Shown one piece after another: positions 22,159-31,970 of a DNA stretch of 64,000 nucleotides. Source of the DNA: Myxococcaceae bacterium (GTDB lineage: Bacteria; Myxococcota; Myxococcia; Myxococcales; Myxococcaceae); the NCBI GenBank assembly GCA_003818285.1, contig RPRB01000004.1, positions 16,908-80,907 of the forward strand, written 5' to 3'. A model generated the notes under the pieces. It worked only from the letters and a program-made list of their open reading frames with translations, ran no database searches and had not been told where the DNA came from. The position numbers and the translations under genes were made by a program. Numbering within the stretch: position 1 is the stretch's first letter; each line of letters starts with the position of its first letter.

Positions 22159-22455
22159 GTGGCCACGCCAGAAGAACCGCCCAACGAGCGCTACAGCGAC
22201 GTCGTGGACCGTCTCGAGGAGGTGGTCAAGAAGCTCGAGGGCCGAGAGCTCACCCTCGAGGACTCGCTCGAGGAATTCGAGAAGGGCATCCAGCTGGTGA
22301 AGCGCGGCGAGGCGCTCCTCCAGCAGGCCGAGCGCCGCGTGCAGGAGCTTCTGGAGCACAAGGGCGGGGACCGGACCGTCCCACTCGAAACCGTCCGGGG
22401 CGCGCCGTCGAAGCCTGCCCCGGCGGCCACCGACGATGACGACATCCCGTTCTGA
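22159..22455 (+). CDS. xseB: Exodeoxyribonuclease VII small subunit
   Basis: RLEEVVKKLEGRELTLEDSLEEFEKGIQLVKRGEALLQQAERRVQELL. Confidence 0.92.
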   Translation: MATPEEPPNERYSDVVDRLEEVVKKLEGRELTLEDSLEEFEKGIQLVKRGEALLQQAERRVQELLEHKGGDRTVPLETVRGAPSKPAPAATDDDDIPF

Positions 22456-22846
22456 CGGTCCTTCTCGCCGCTCGGCGATCATCGTTGACGACGATCGGGA
22501 CACCCGCGAGATGCTGGCGATGGCGCTGGAGCTCGAGGGCTACCAGGTCACCCAGGCAGCCAACGGGGTGAAGCTCATCTCCAGCCTCCACGTTCACCGG
22601 CCGGACATCCTGCTCCTCGACGTGAACATGTCGTGGATCGATGGTTTCGAGCTCTGCCGTGCGGTCCGGCGCAATGAGCAGTTCCGGAGTCTTCCGGTCC
22701 TCTTCGTCTCCGCGCGGAAGGCCCGCGCCGACGTCGAGGCGGGGCTGGCCTCCGGCGCCGACGGCTACTTCACCAAGCCCATCGACTTCGAGGCGCTCCT
22801 GGGCCGGATGCGCGAGCTGGTCGACCGCCGTTCCGGAGGAAGGTGA
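22436..22846 (+). CDS. Stand-alone response regulator (REC)
   Basis: AIIVDDDRDTREMLAMAL, ILLLDVNMSWIDGFELC, VLFVSARK, GADGYFTKPI. Confidence 0.88.
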   Translation: MTTSRSDGPSRRSAIIVDDDRDTREMLAMALELEGYQVTQAANGVKLISSLHVHRPDILLLDVNMSWIDGFELCRAVRRNEQFRSLPVLFVSARKARADVEAGLASGADGYFTKPIDFEALLGRMRELVDRRSGGR

Positions 22847-22850
22847 CGCG

Positions 22851-23735
22851 ATGAGCGCTTTCCAGCTCGAGCCGTGGCTCCAGGCCCGGGGTGCGCGTGT
22901 CGAGGCGCTGCTCGCCGATCGGCTGCGGCGGCTCGAGGCGGCGCCGAGGCCGCTGGTGGAGGCGATGGAGTACTCGCTCCTGGCCGGCGGGAAGCGGCTC
23001 CGGCCGCTGCTCTGCCTCGCCTTCGCCGAGGCGGTGCGGGGCGGCCCGCCCGGAGCTGCCGCCGAGGATGCCGCCTGCGCGCTGGAGTACATCCACACCT
23101 ACAGTCTGGTGCACGACGACCTCCCGGCGATGGACGACGACGACCTCCGCCGTGGCAGGCCGACCAGCCACAAGGTCTTCGGCGAGGCGATGGCCATCCT
23201 CACGGGTGACGCGCTGCTGACCGAGGCCTTCGCCCTGCTCGGCACCGGCCCCGAGCCGCGGCGCGCCGAGCTGGTCTCCCGGCTGGCCCAGGCCGCCGGT
23301 GCGGTGGGCATGGTGGGTGGCCAGGTGCTGGACATCGCCGAGGACCGTCCGGCCGAGGAGGGCTACCTCACGCGACTGCACCGGGCGAAGACCGGAGCGC
23401 TCCTCCGCGCGGCGTGCACGCTGGGGGTGGTGGCCGAGGGAGGGACCGCGTCCCAGGTCGCCGCGGCCGAGCGGTACGGCGACGCGGTGGGGCTCGCCTT
23501 CCAGATCGCCGACGACGTGCTCGACGTCATCTCGTCCGCCGAGGCCATGGGCAAACCCACCGGCGCGGACGCCGCGGCTGGGCGCCACACCTATCCTGCG
23601 GTTCTTGGCCTGGAGGGGTCGCGGGCGAAGGCCCGGGCCCTCGTCGACGAGGCGCTCGGCGCGGTGAAGGCGCTCGAGCCCACCCCGGGGCCGCTCGCCG
23701 CCCTGGCTCGCTACAGCGTGGAGCGCAGCACGTGA
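22851..23735 (+). CDS. ispA: Polyprenyl (farnesyl/geranyl) diphosphate synthase
   Basis: GGKRLRPLLCLA, first Asp-rich motif HDDLPAMDDDDLRRGRPTSHKVFGEA, second motif FQIADDVLD. Confidence 0.92.
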   Translation: MSAFQLEPWLQARGARVEALLADRLRRLEAAPRPLVEAMEYSLLAGGKRLRPLLCLAFAEAVRGGPPGAAAEDAACALEYIHTYSLVHDDLPAMDDDDLRRGRPTSHKVFGEAMAILTGDALLTEAFALLGTGPEPRRAELVSRLAQAAGAVGMVGGQVLDIAEDRPAEEGYLTRLHRAKTGALLRAACTLGVVAEGGTASQVAAAERYGDAVGLAFQIADDVLDVISSAEAMGKPTGADAAAGRHTYPAVLGLEGSRAKARALVDEALGAVKALEPTPGPLAALARYSVERST

Positions 23736-25480
23736 GGCTGCTCGGGCACGTCCTCTCCCCCAGGGACGTGCGCGCGCTGCCGGAGCACGAGCTACCCGCG
23801 CTGTGCGCCGAGCTCCGGGAGGAGATCATCTCCATCTGCGGCCAGGTGGGCGGGCATCTCGGCGCCTCGCTGGGCGCGGTGGAGCTCATCGTCGGGCTCC
23901 ACCGGGTGTTCCACGCTCCCGAGGACGACCTGGTCTTCGACGTGGGACACCAGGCCTACGCGCACAAGCTGCTCACCGGCCGCGCGCCCCGGATGCACAC
24001 CCTCCGGCAGGAGGGCGGGGTCGCGCCGTTCCTCGATCCCCGCGAGAGCCCCTTCGACGCCTTCCCCGCCGGCCACGCCTGCACCTCGGTGAGCGTGGCG
24101 CTGGGCATGGCACAGGCGCGCGCACGGACCGGAGCGCCCGGCCGGGCGGTGGCCATCGTCGGCGACGGCGCGCTCACCGGGGGGCTGACCTTCGAGGGGC
24201 TGAACGACGCGGGTGCCAGCGGGCTGCCGCTGGTGGTGGTGCTGAACGACAACGGAATGTCGATCTCCGCCAACGTGGGCGCGGTGGCCCGGATGCTGGC
24301 CGGCCCAGGGGCGCGGACCTTCTTCGAGGCGCTGGGCTTCACCTACCTCGGTCCGGTGAACGGGCACGAGCTGGGCGAGCTCCTTCCGGCGCTGACCGAG
24401 GCGCGCCGGAGCCGCCGGCCGGTGCTGGTCCACGTCCGGACCGAGAAGGGGCGGGGGCTCGCCGAGGCCGAGGCGGACGTCGCCACCCGCGGCCACGCGA
24501 TGGGCCCGTACGAGATGCGCGACGGGAAGCTGGTTCGCAGCCGCCACGGGCAGCCCACCTGGTCCGACGCGGTGGCCGACGCGCTCGGCCGGGCGATGGA
24601 GCGAGACCCGCGGGTGGTGGTGGTGACGCCCGCGATGCTGGAGGGCTCCTCGCTCACCGGACTCGTCCGGCGCTTCGGGCCCCGGGTGCACGACGCGGGC
24701 ATCGCCGAGCAGCACGCGGTGACGCTGGCTGCCGGGCTCGCCGCGCGGGGGATGCGGCCGGTGGTGTGCATCTACAGCACCTTCCTCCAGCGCGCGCTGG
24801 ACCAGCTCATCCACGACGTGGCGCTGCCGGGGCTGCCGGTCACCCTCGCCATCGATCGTGCCGGGCTGGTCGGCGCGGACGGGGCGACGCACCAGGGCAC
24901 GTACGACCTGGCCTTTCTGCGGCCGCTCCCCGGGCTGCGGCTCTACGTGCCGACACTGGCAGAGGACGTGGACGCGGTGCTGGCGACGGCGCTGTCCGGG
25001 CCCGGGCCGGCGGCGTTCCGGTTCCCCCGCGGGACGCTCCCGACCACCCCGGCGTCGATCCACGTCGAGCCGGGGCCGGTGAGCGGTGCGCGCTGGCTCC
25101 GGCGCCCGGACGGTGCGGTCGCGGCGATCGTCACGCTGGGGCCGCTCGGGCTCGCGGCGCTCGAGGCGGCCGCGTCGCTCGACTTCCCGACGGCGGTGCT
25201 CGACGTGCTGGCGCTCGCGCCGCTCGACGTCGAGAAGGTGCTCCAGGCCTGTGCCACGGGGAACGTCGTGACGGTGGAGGAGGGGACGACCCATGGCGGC
25301 CTGGGCAGCGCGGTGCTCGAGCTGCTCGCGGCGCGCGGGCTGACGGCCCGGGTGAGGACGCTCGGGCTCCCCGACGCCCCGGTGCCGCACGGGGACGCGC
25401 GCGCGCAGCGCCGCGCCCTGGGTCTCTCGCCAGAGGGCATCGCCAGCGCCGTGCGCTCGCTCGTCGCTGGCCCCCGGTAG
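23732..25480 (+). CDS. dxs: 1-deoxy-D-xylulose-5-phosphate synthase (compact, about 582 aa)
   Basis: FDVGHQAYAHKLLTGR, VGDGALTGGLTFEGLNDAG, NDNGMSIS, DAGIAEQHAVTLAAGLA, DRAGLVGADGATHQGTYDLAFLR; GTGA overlap with ispA. Confidence 0.92.
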   Translation: MRLLGHVLSPRDVRALPEHELPALCAELREEIISICGQVGGHLGASLGAVELIVGLHRVFHAPEDDLVFDVGHQAYAHKLLTGRAPRMHTLRQEGGVAPFLDPRESPFDAFPAGHACTSVSVALGMAQARARTGAPGRAVAIVGDGALTGGLTFEGLNDAGASGLPLVVVLNDNGMSISANVGAVARMLAGPGARTFFEALGFTYLGPVNGHELGELLPALTEARRSRRPVLVHVRTEKGRGLAEAEADVATRGHAMGPYEMRDGKLVRSRHGQPTWSDAVADALGRAMERDPRVVVVTPAMLEGSSLTGLVRRFGPRVHDAGIAEQHAVTLAAGLAARGMRPVVCIYSTFLQRALDQLIHDVALPGLPVTLAIDRAGLVGADGATHQGTYDLAFLRPLPGLRLYVPTLAEDVDAVLATALSGPGPAAFRFPRGTLPTTPASIHVEPGPVSGARWLRRPDGAVAAIVTLGPLGLAALEAAASLDFPTAVLDVLALAPLDVEKVLQACATGNVVTVEEGTTHGGLGSAVLELLAARGLTARVRTLGLPDAPVPHGDARAQRRALGLSPEGIASAVRSLVAGPR

Positions 25481-25606
25481 TGCTCGACGTCACATGTCCG
25501 GTCGGCCCGGACCGTCCCTGCGCTCCGGCGAAGCAAGCAAGCACGCCGCCTCGGACCTGCCCTCACATCGAGCCTGACGCCCCGAAGCGCTAAGACCCCC
25601 CGCGTC

Positions 25607-28600
25607 GTGACCGACCGAGCGTCCCCGACCATCCGTCCGAAGAAGGAGCGCCTCGACGTGCTCCTGGTCGACCTCGGCCTCGCGCCCACCCGCGCCCGGG
25701 CCCAGGCCCTCGTGCTCGCCGGCCAGGTGGTGGTCGACGATCAGCGCGTCGACAAGCCCGGGACCCGCGTCTCCACCGACGCCGAGGTTCGCCTCAAGGG
25801 CGAGCCCATGCCCTACGTCTCCCGAGGCGGGCTGAAGCTCGAGGCGGCCCTGAGGCACTTTCAGCTCGACGTCCGGAGCGCGGTCTGTGCGGACGTCGGG
25901 GCGAGCACCGGAGGCTTCACCGACTGCCTCCTCCAGGCCGGCGCCTCGAAGGTGTACGCGCTCGACGTCGGCCGCGGTCAGCTGCACGCCCGCCTGCGGA
26001 GCGACCCGCGGGTCGTCCTCCGCGAGGGGGTGAATGCGCGTCACCTGGGCCCATCCGACCTCCCCGAGCCGGTCGCTGTCCTGGTGCTAGACGTGAGCTT
26101 CATCTCACTCACGTTGGTTCTCCCGGCGACGGTTCCGCTCCTGGTCCCGGGCGGGGTGACGGTGGCCCTGGTGAAGCCGCAATTCGAGGCGGGGCGGGAA
26201 CAGGTGGGGAAGGGCGGGGTGGTGCGCGATGACGCGGTGCGAGCCGAGGCGGTGGCGCGGGTGCGTGCATGCATGGAGCAGCTCGGGCTCGTGCCCGTCG
26301 GCGCCCTGGAATCCCCGGTTCATGGCCCGGCCGGAAATCGCGAAATTCTCCTGGTGGCCCGGGCTCCCTGGAGACGGCCCGACCGCCCCATCGGTGTCGG
26401 TGAGGACTCCCTGACGGAGCGCTGGTCAGTGCCGAGAAAATCTAGGAAAATTGGAGCTCAGATGAACGGGGAGAGTTCCACGCCGGCCCTCGCGCGATCG
26501 CCGGAGACGGCAGGGGACCGCGAACGTCGCATCGCCGAGCGCATGGCGATGCTCCTGGACATCACCCAGGCGGCGACCTCATCCCTCGAGCTGGAGAAGA
26601 TCCTCAAGATCGCGGTCGAGAAGGTGAGCCAGGTTCTCCCCACCGACCGGTGCTCGGTCGTCCTGGTGGACTCGCCCAGCTCCACCGAGGCGGTCGTCAT
26701 GGCCACCCGGGAGCGCGACGACTACCGACCCATCACCATCGACCTGTCCAAGTACCCGGAACTCCGACGATCGCTGCAGACCCGCGAGGCGACCTACATC
26801 GAGGACGCGCTGGTGGACCCCCTGATGGCCGACGTGATGCCCGCCATCGCCCCCCTCGCGGTGCAGAGCATCCTGGTCCAGCCCCTGATCAGCCAGGACG
26901 ACCTGGTGGGAGCTCTGTTCCTTCGCCTGTCCAGGAGGCGAGGGGCCTTCGGCCCGGAAGAGCAGGAGTTCGCCAAGGCGGTCGCGGCCGCCCTCGCGAA
27001 CTCGGTCCGGAACGCGAAGCTGCACGCCTCGGTCCAGAGGAAGCGCGACGACCTCGAGCTCGCCTACGTCGAGCGCTACCGGGAGCTGACCGAGGCCAAC
27101 CGGCGGCTCCGCGAGCTGGCCCGCTTCAAGGACGAGCTGATCGCCATCATCAGCCACGACCTCCGGGCACCGCTTCAGGTCACGCTCGGGCATGGCCGGA
27201 TGCTGGAGGACGCGAATCTCCCCGGCGACCTCCGGACCTCCGCCGAGGCCATTGTCCGGCAGTCGCGGAAGATCCTGAAGATGGTCGAGTCGCTCCTCGA
27301 CCGAGGGAAGGGAGAGCAAACCCGGGTCGCGCTCGACGTGCAGCTCCTGGACGTGAGCCGCGTGGCGCGCGACTGCGCGTTCGAGCTGGAGATCCTCGCC
27401 GCCGAGCGAGGGGTGACGCTCAAGGCCCACGCCCCCGAGCGGCTGCCGGTGATGGGAGACGAGCTGAAGCTCCGCGAGGTGCTCCAGAACCTGATCACCA
27501 ACGGCCTCGAGCACGCGGCGAAGAACGGCACCGTCCTTGTCGAGGGCGAGGTGCTCCCCCGGCCCGACGGCCCGGTGGTGAAGGTGGTCGTCCAGGACGA
27601 CGGCCCCGGGATGCCCGAGGAGCAGATGCATCTCGTGTTCGACCGGTACCGCCACGGTCCCGGGGGGACCGGCCTCGGGCTGGCCATCTGCAAGGAGTTC
27701 GTCGAGCTGCATGGCGGGGAGATCTGGGCCGAGCGCCCGGCCGACGGCGGCTGCGCCTTCGTCTTCACCCTCCCCCTCGCCCAGGACGACCGGAAGGTGG
27801 TCCCCAAGCTTCAGGCGCTGGGCGACGAGCAGCAGCCGCGCGTGCTCATCGTCGAGGACGAACCGGACATCGCCGCCGTGCTGGAGGGCATCCTCCGCAA
27901 GCGGTACCGGGTGGAAGTGGCCCGCGACGGGCGCGAGGGCGTGGCGAAGGTGCACGCGCTCCACCCCGACCTGGTGGTGATGGACGTGTTCCTCCCCCAC
28001 CTCGACGGGCTCGATGCCGTCCTCTCGCTCAAGGCCTCGAGCGACACCGCTGACATCCCGGTGATCCTGGTGTCGGCGCAGGTGGGAGTCGCCGACCGGG
28101 TGCGGGCCCTGAATCTCGGCGCGGTCGACTACCTGGCCAAGCCGTTCCATGCCTCCGAGCTCCTCCAGAGGGCCGAGCGCGCCCTTTCGGTCAACAAGCG
28201 CCGCGCCGCCGCGCCGGAGGCGGAGGCCACGACGGTGGGCGTGGCGGACGCCGAGACGGGATTGCTCGACCGGCGCGGGCTGGTCGCGCGGCTCACCCAG
28301 GAGGCGGCGCGAGCCCGGCGCTACGGCCGGCCGCTGTCGCTGGCGGTGGCCCGGACGGACGCGGTCCAGCCGGAGCTCTTGCGGACCGTGGCCGCGCGGA
28401 TGCGCGAGCGCCTCCGGCAGCCGGACGTGCTCGCCCACCTCGGGCAGGGCACCTTCGCGGCGCTCCTTCCCGAGTGCACCTCCGAGCAGGCCATGGCGGT
28501 GTTCGGCCGCGTGGAATCCGACCTCCACGCCTCCACCAGCCTGAAGTGCCACGTGGAGGTCGCCGAGGTGCCCGGACGCGAGCTCCCGGAGGCGGTGCTG

Positions 28601-28633
28601 GACCACCTCCTCGAGCGCCAGCCGGCGGGCTGA
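25607..28633 (+). CDS. tlyA: TlyA-family RNA methyltransferase in frame with GAF-HisKA-HATPase-REC-degenerate GGDEF (apparent fusion; internal ATG at 26462)
   Basis: N-terminal S4-like RLDVLLVDLGLAPTRARAQALVLAGQV and CADVGASTGGFTDCLLQAGA (FtsJ-like); then DELIAIISHDLRAPLQV, DDGPGMPEE, GGTGLGLAICKEF, REC VLIVEDEPDIAAVLEGIL, and degenerate GGDEF (LAHLGQGTFAALLPE). Confidence 0.85.
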   Translation: MTDRASPTIRPKKERLDVLLVDLGLAPTRARAQALVLAGQVVVDDQRVDKPGTRVSTDAEVRLKGEPMPYVSRGGLKLEAALRHFQLDVRSAVCADVGASTGGFTDCLLQAGASKVYALDVGRGQLHARLRSDPRVVLREGVNARHLGPSDLPEPVAVLVLDVSFISLTLVLPATVPLLVPGGVTVALVKPQFEAGREQVGKGGVVRDDAVRAEAVARVRACMEQLGLVPVGALESPVHGPAGNREILLVARAPWRRPDRPIGVGEDSLTERWSVPRKSRKIGAQMNGESSTPALARSPETAGDRERRIAERMAMLLDITQAATSSLELEKILKIAVEKVSQVLPTDRCSVVLVDSPSSTEAVVMATRERDDYRPITIDLSKYPELRRSLQTREATYIEDALVDPLMADVMPAIAPLAVQSILVQPLISQDDLVGALFLRLSRRRGAFGPEEQEFAKAVAAALANSVRNAKLHASVQRKRDDLELAYVERYRELTEANRRLRELARFKDELIAIISHDLRAPLQVTLGHGRMLEDANLPGDLRTSAEAIVRQSRKILKMVESLLDRGKGEQTRVALDVQLLDVSRVARDCAFELEILAAERGVTLKAHAPERLPVMGDELKLREVLQNLITNGLEHAAKNGTVLVEGEVLPRPDGPVVKVVVQDDGPGMPEEQMHLVFDRYRHGPGGTGLGLAICKEFVELHGGEIWAERPADGGCAFVFTLPLAQDDRKVVPKLQALGDEQQPRVLIVEDEPDIAAVLEGILRKRYRVEVARDGREGVAKVHALHPDLVVMDVFLPHLDGLDAVLSLKASSDTADIPVILVSAQVGVADRVRALNLGAVDYLAKPFHASELLQRAERALSVNKRRAAAPEAEATTVGVADAETGLLDRRGLVARLTQEAARARRYGRPLSLAVARTDAVQPELLRTVAARMRERLRQPDVLAHLGQGTFAALLPECTSEQAMAVFGRVESDLHASTSLKCHVEVAEVPGRELPEAVLDHLLERQPAG

Positions 28634-28706
28634 CGTTTCCTGCCGGGGGTGACGGGCAACCCCCCGGGGGTGCCTGCTAGGCTTCGAGGTCCCCGGACTT
28701 CCCGTC

Positions 28707-30533
28707 GTGCTCGCCTCTGCCCTCGCTGCTCTCGTCCTCCTGGGCGCCTCGCCGGCGCATCCCCGGGTGGATGTCTCGGCGATGCAGGAGGCCATGGCAG
28801 CGCCCACCGACGACTACTCGTCCGCCTCGGCGTATGCCCACTTCCTCCGCGCCCGGCTCCTCGCGCTGCAGGGGGAGCACGCCCGGAGCGTGGAGCAGCT
28901 CCGGCTCGCGCTCGCCTCCGACCCTGGCCGCGCCGAGCTGGTTCTGGCCCTCGCCGAGGCGCAGGCCCGCTCCGGCGCCCCGGCCCGAGGCGAGACCACC
29001 GTGCGCGGGCTCCTCGAGCGGAAGCCGGACCATGTTCCGGCGCTGCTCTTCCTCGGGCGGCTGCTCTTCGAGACCGAGCGGCCGCAGCGGGCGCGCGAGG
29101 TGCTCGAGCGGGTGCGGAAGCTCGCTCCCCGGGAGCAGGAGCCGTACCTGCTCCTGGCGGAGATGTCGCTCGAATCGGGTCACCCGCAGGATGCGGTGCG
29201 GACGGTGCAGGCCCTGGCCGACCTGAACCGCGACACCACCGGTCTGAGGCGCCTCGGAATGGCGTTGCTCGACCGCGGTGAGCACGAGACTGCCCGTGTC
29301 CTGCTCGAACGGACGGTGCAGATCGACCCCGGGGACGCCGAGGCGCAGGGGGCCCTCGGCGAGGCGCTGGAGGCGCTGGGCCGCCCGGCGGAGGCGGACG
29401 CCGCGTACGCCCGGGCGCTGGAGCGCGACCCGGATGCGCGCGAGGTGCTCCTGCGCGCGGGCCGGCTGGCGCTCCGCTCCGGGGCGGAGGCGCGCGCGCG
29501 GGCGTACCTGGACCGGCTGGCCTCGCTGGATCTCGGACCGGAGCAGTCGCTGCGGATCGCCCTGACCTGGCTCTCGGCAGGGAAGCCCGTTCCCGCCATC
29601 CGGGTCCTGGAGCAGGCGAGGGCCGGGAGCGACGATCCACGCCTGCTGCTCGCGCTGGGGCTCGTGCAAGGGAAGATCGGACGCTGGGCGGACGCCGCCC
29701 GTGCGTACGCGCAGGTGCCGGTCGGGGCCCCGGGGTGGAAGGACGCGGTCGTGCAGCGGGGCCTCGCGCTGGCCCGGGCCGGGGAGCCCGCGCGGGCGGA
29801 GCGGGTCACCTCCGAGGCGCTGAAGCAGGCGCCGGGCGACGTGGCACTCGAGGCCGGCCACGCCGCGGTGCTCGAGGCGATCGGCGAGGCCGGCCGGGCC
29901 GAGCAGTTCCTCCAGGCACGCATCCGCGCCTCGGGCAGCACCGAGCTGGTCACCGCTCTCTCGCAGATCTTCTCCCGGACCGGGGCACACGCCGAGGCGG
30001 TGGCGGTGCTCACCGAGGCCCTGAAGGCGCACCCCCGGGACGAGGAGCTGCTCTACGCGCTGGGCACGGTGCTGGAGCGGAGCGGCGACACGCAGCAGGC
30101 GCTGACCCGGATGCGCGAGCTCCTGGAGGTGAATCCCCGGAACGCCGCCGCGCTGAACTTCATCGGGTACACCCTGGCCGAGCACGGCGAGCAGCTCGAG
30201 GAGGCGGAGCGGCTCGTGCGCCGGGCCCTGGGCATCCATCCCGAGAGCGGCGCCTACCTCGACTCGCTGGGCTGGGTGCAGTTCCGGCGGGGGGACGTGG
30301 TGCGCGCGGCGAGCACGCTGGAGCGCGCCGCGGAGCTCGAGCCCGACGAGCCCACCATCCTCGAGCACCTCGGCGACGCGTACGGCGGAGCGAGCCGGAG
30401 GGACGCCGCGGTCGGGGCCTACCGGCGGGCACTGGAGGCGATGCGCACCGCCGACGATCCCACGGCGCGCGAGCGGAGCGCGGTGGTGGAACGGAAGCTC
30501 AAGGCGCTCACCTCGCCGGTCGCGGACCGCTGA
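28707..30533 (+). CDS. TPR-repeat protein (exported)
   Basis: 608 aa with multiple TPR units (e.g. NAAALNFIGYTLAEHGEQLEEAERLVRRALGIHPESGAYLDSLGWVQFRRGD); GTG start, signal-like N-terminus. Confidence 0.8.
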   Translation: MLASALAALVLLGASPAHPRVDVSAMQEAMAAPTDDYSSASAYAHFLRARLLALQGEHARSVEQLRLALASDPGRAELVLALAEAQARSGAPARGETTVRGLLERKPDHVPALLFLGRLLFETERPQRAREVLERVRKLAPREQEPYLLLAEMSLESGHPQDAVRTVQALADLNRDTTGLRRLGMALLDRGEHETARVLLERTVQIDPGDAEAQGALGEALEALGRPAEADAAYARALERDPDAREVLLRAGRLALRSGAEARARAYLDRLASLDLGPEQSLRIALTWLSAGKPVPAIRVLEQARAGSDDPRLLLALGLVQGKIGRWADAARAYAQVPVGAPGWKDAVVQRGLALARAGEPARAERVTSEALKQAPGDVALEAGHAAVLEAIGEAGRAEQFLQARIRASGSTELVTALSQIFSRTGAHAEAVAVLTEALKAHPRDEELLYALGTVLERSGDTQQALTRMRELLEVNPRNAAALNFIGYTLAEHGEQLEEAERLVRRALGIHPESGAYLDSLGWVQFRRGDVVRAASTLERAAELEPDEPTILEHLGDAYGGASRRDAAVGAYRRALEAMRTADDPTARERSAVVERKLKALTSPVADR

Positions 30534-30648
30534 GCGCCTCGGCAAACCCGGAAAGCAGACCGACGTGACTTCCGGTGGACCTTCGTCAGATCTCCCGGGC
30601 ATGATTCCCGCCCCGCGGAGACGTTTCCCAGGGGCCGTCTTCTCCCCC

Positions 30649-31500
30649 ATGAACCACCACCAGGAAGGCCACTTCTCGGCGCCGGACGGCACGCGTCTGT
30701 GGTTCGAGCGCGACGTGCCGGACGGGGCGCGCGCGCACATCGTCCTGGTGCACGGATACGGGGACCACCTCGGCCGCTATCGCACCTTCCGCGACGCGAT
30801 GCTCGCCGAGCGGTTCGCCGTGCACGCCTACGACGTCCGCGGCCACGGCCGGAGCGACGGTGCCCGCGGCGCGGTCCGCGATTTCTCCGAGTACGCCCGG
30901 GAGCTCGAGGCCTTCGTCCGCTCCTCCCATGCGCTCGCCGGTGGGCTGCCGATCTTCCTCGTCGCCCACAGCCACGGGGCGCTCATCACCCTCGGGTGGC
31001 TGGCCGGCGCCGGCGCGGAGACCGCGCGCACCCTGGGAGTGCGTGGGCTGGTCCTCTCCGCGCCCTACCTCGGTCTCGCCTTCACGCCCCCGGCGTGGAA
31101 GACCGCGCCGGCCGTGCTGCTCTCGCGCCTCCTCCCCGACGCTCCCATCCCCACCGGCATCTCCTCGGCGGACCTGAGCCGGGACGAGACATGGCAGCAG
31201 AGCACCGATCGGGACCCGCTCTATGGCCGCAAGGCAACGCCGCGCTGGTTCACCGAGCACACCCGCGTGCAGGGCGAGGTGCTGGCCGCCGGGGCGCGGC
31301 TCCGGATTCCAGTGCTGCTGATGCTGCCCGGCGAGGACCGTCTCGCCTCCGCGGCGGTGTCGCGCCGGTGGTTCGAGACGCTGACCACACCCGACAGGCG
31401 GCTCCGGGAGTGGCCGTCCATGCGACACGAGATCTTCAACGAGCTCGGCAAGGAGGACGTGTACGCCGAAACCTCTCGCTGGATCTCAGAGCATCTCTAG
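30649..31500 (+). CDS. Alpha/beta hydrolase (monoacylglycerol lipase-like)
   Basis: IVLVHGYGDHLGRY, AYDVRGHGRSDG, LVAHSHGALITL nucleophile elbow. Confidence 0.88.
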   Translation: MNHHQEGHFSAPDGTRLWFERDVPDGARAHIVLVHGYGDHLGRYRTFRDAMLAERFAVHAYDVRGHGRSDGARGAVRDFSEYARELEAFVRSSHALAGGLPIFLVAHSHGALITLGWLAGAGAETARTLGVRGLVLSAPYLGLAFTPPAWKTAPAVLLSRLLPDAPIPTGISSADLSRDETWQQSTDRDPLYGRKATPRWFTEHTRVQGEVLAAGARLRIPVLLMLPGEDRLASAAVSRRWFETLTTPDRRLREWPSMRHEIFNELGKEDVYAETSRWISEHL

Positions 31501-31528
31501 CGTACGGTTTTCGACGACAGGGGCATTG

Positions 31529-31873
31529 ATGGCACAAGCCGATCAGGTCGGAGTCATCGGGAAGGGCATCGTCATCCGGGGGAACCTCACCGGCGGCGGG
31601 AACCTGGTCATCGAGGGCCGGGTCGAGGGGCAGATCGCCCTGAAGAATCACCTCACCATCGAGAACACGGGCCGGGTGCAGGCCGATATCCGTGCGGACG
31701 AGCTGACCATCAACGGCGAGGCCAGCGGCAACATCGACGCGAGCTCCCGGGTGGCCATCTCCGCGTCGGCGAAGGTTGCGGGGGACATCAAGGCCCCCCG
31801 GGTGGTCATCGAGGACGGCGCGGTGTTCAACGGCTCCATCGAGATGGACGTCAAGCTGCCCGAGGACATCTAG
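31529..31873 (+). CDS. Bactofilin (BacN/BacO/BacP-type)
   Basis: Repeated beta-helix pattern GIVIRGNLTGGGNLVIEGRVEGQIALKNHLTIENTGRVQADIRADELTINGEASGNI. Confidence 0.88.
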   Translation: MAQADQVGVIGKGIVIRGNLTGGGNLVIEGRVEGQIALKNHLTIENTGRVQADIRADELTINGEASGNIDASSRVAISASAKVAGDIKAPRVVIEDGAVFNGSIEMDVKLPEDI

Positions 31874-31970
31874 CGCTCAGCGGGCGTGAGGGCGCCGGAG
31901 CGAGCGCCGAAACAGGTTCAAACCGCCCCCGAGGCACGCCGGAACGGACACGGGAAGGACGGAACACAAC

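Noticed and set aside
26579-28807. 742-aa minus ORF opposite the hybrid kinase
   Set aside because: Shadow ORF with no recognisable domains.
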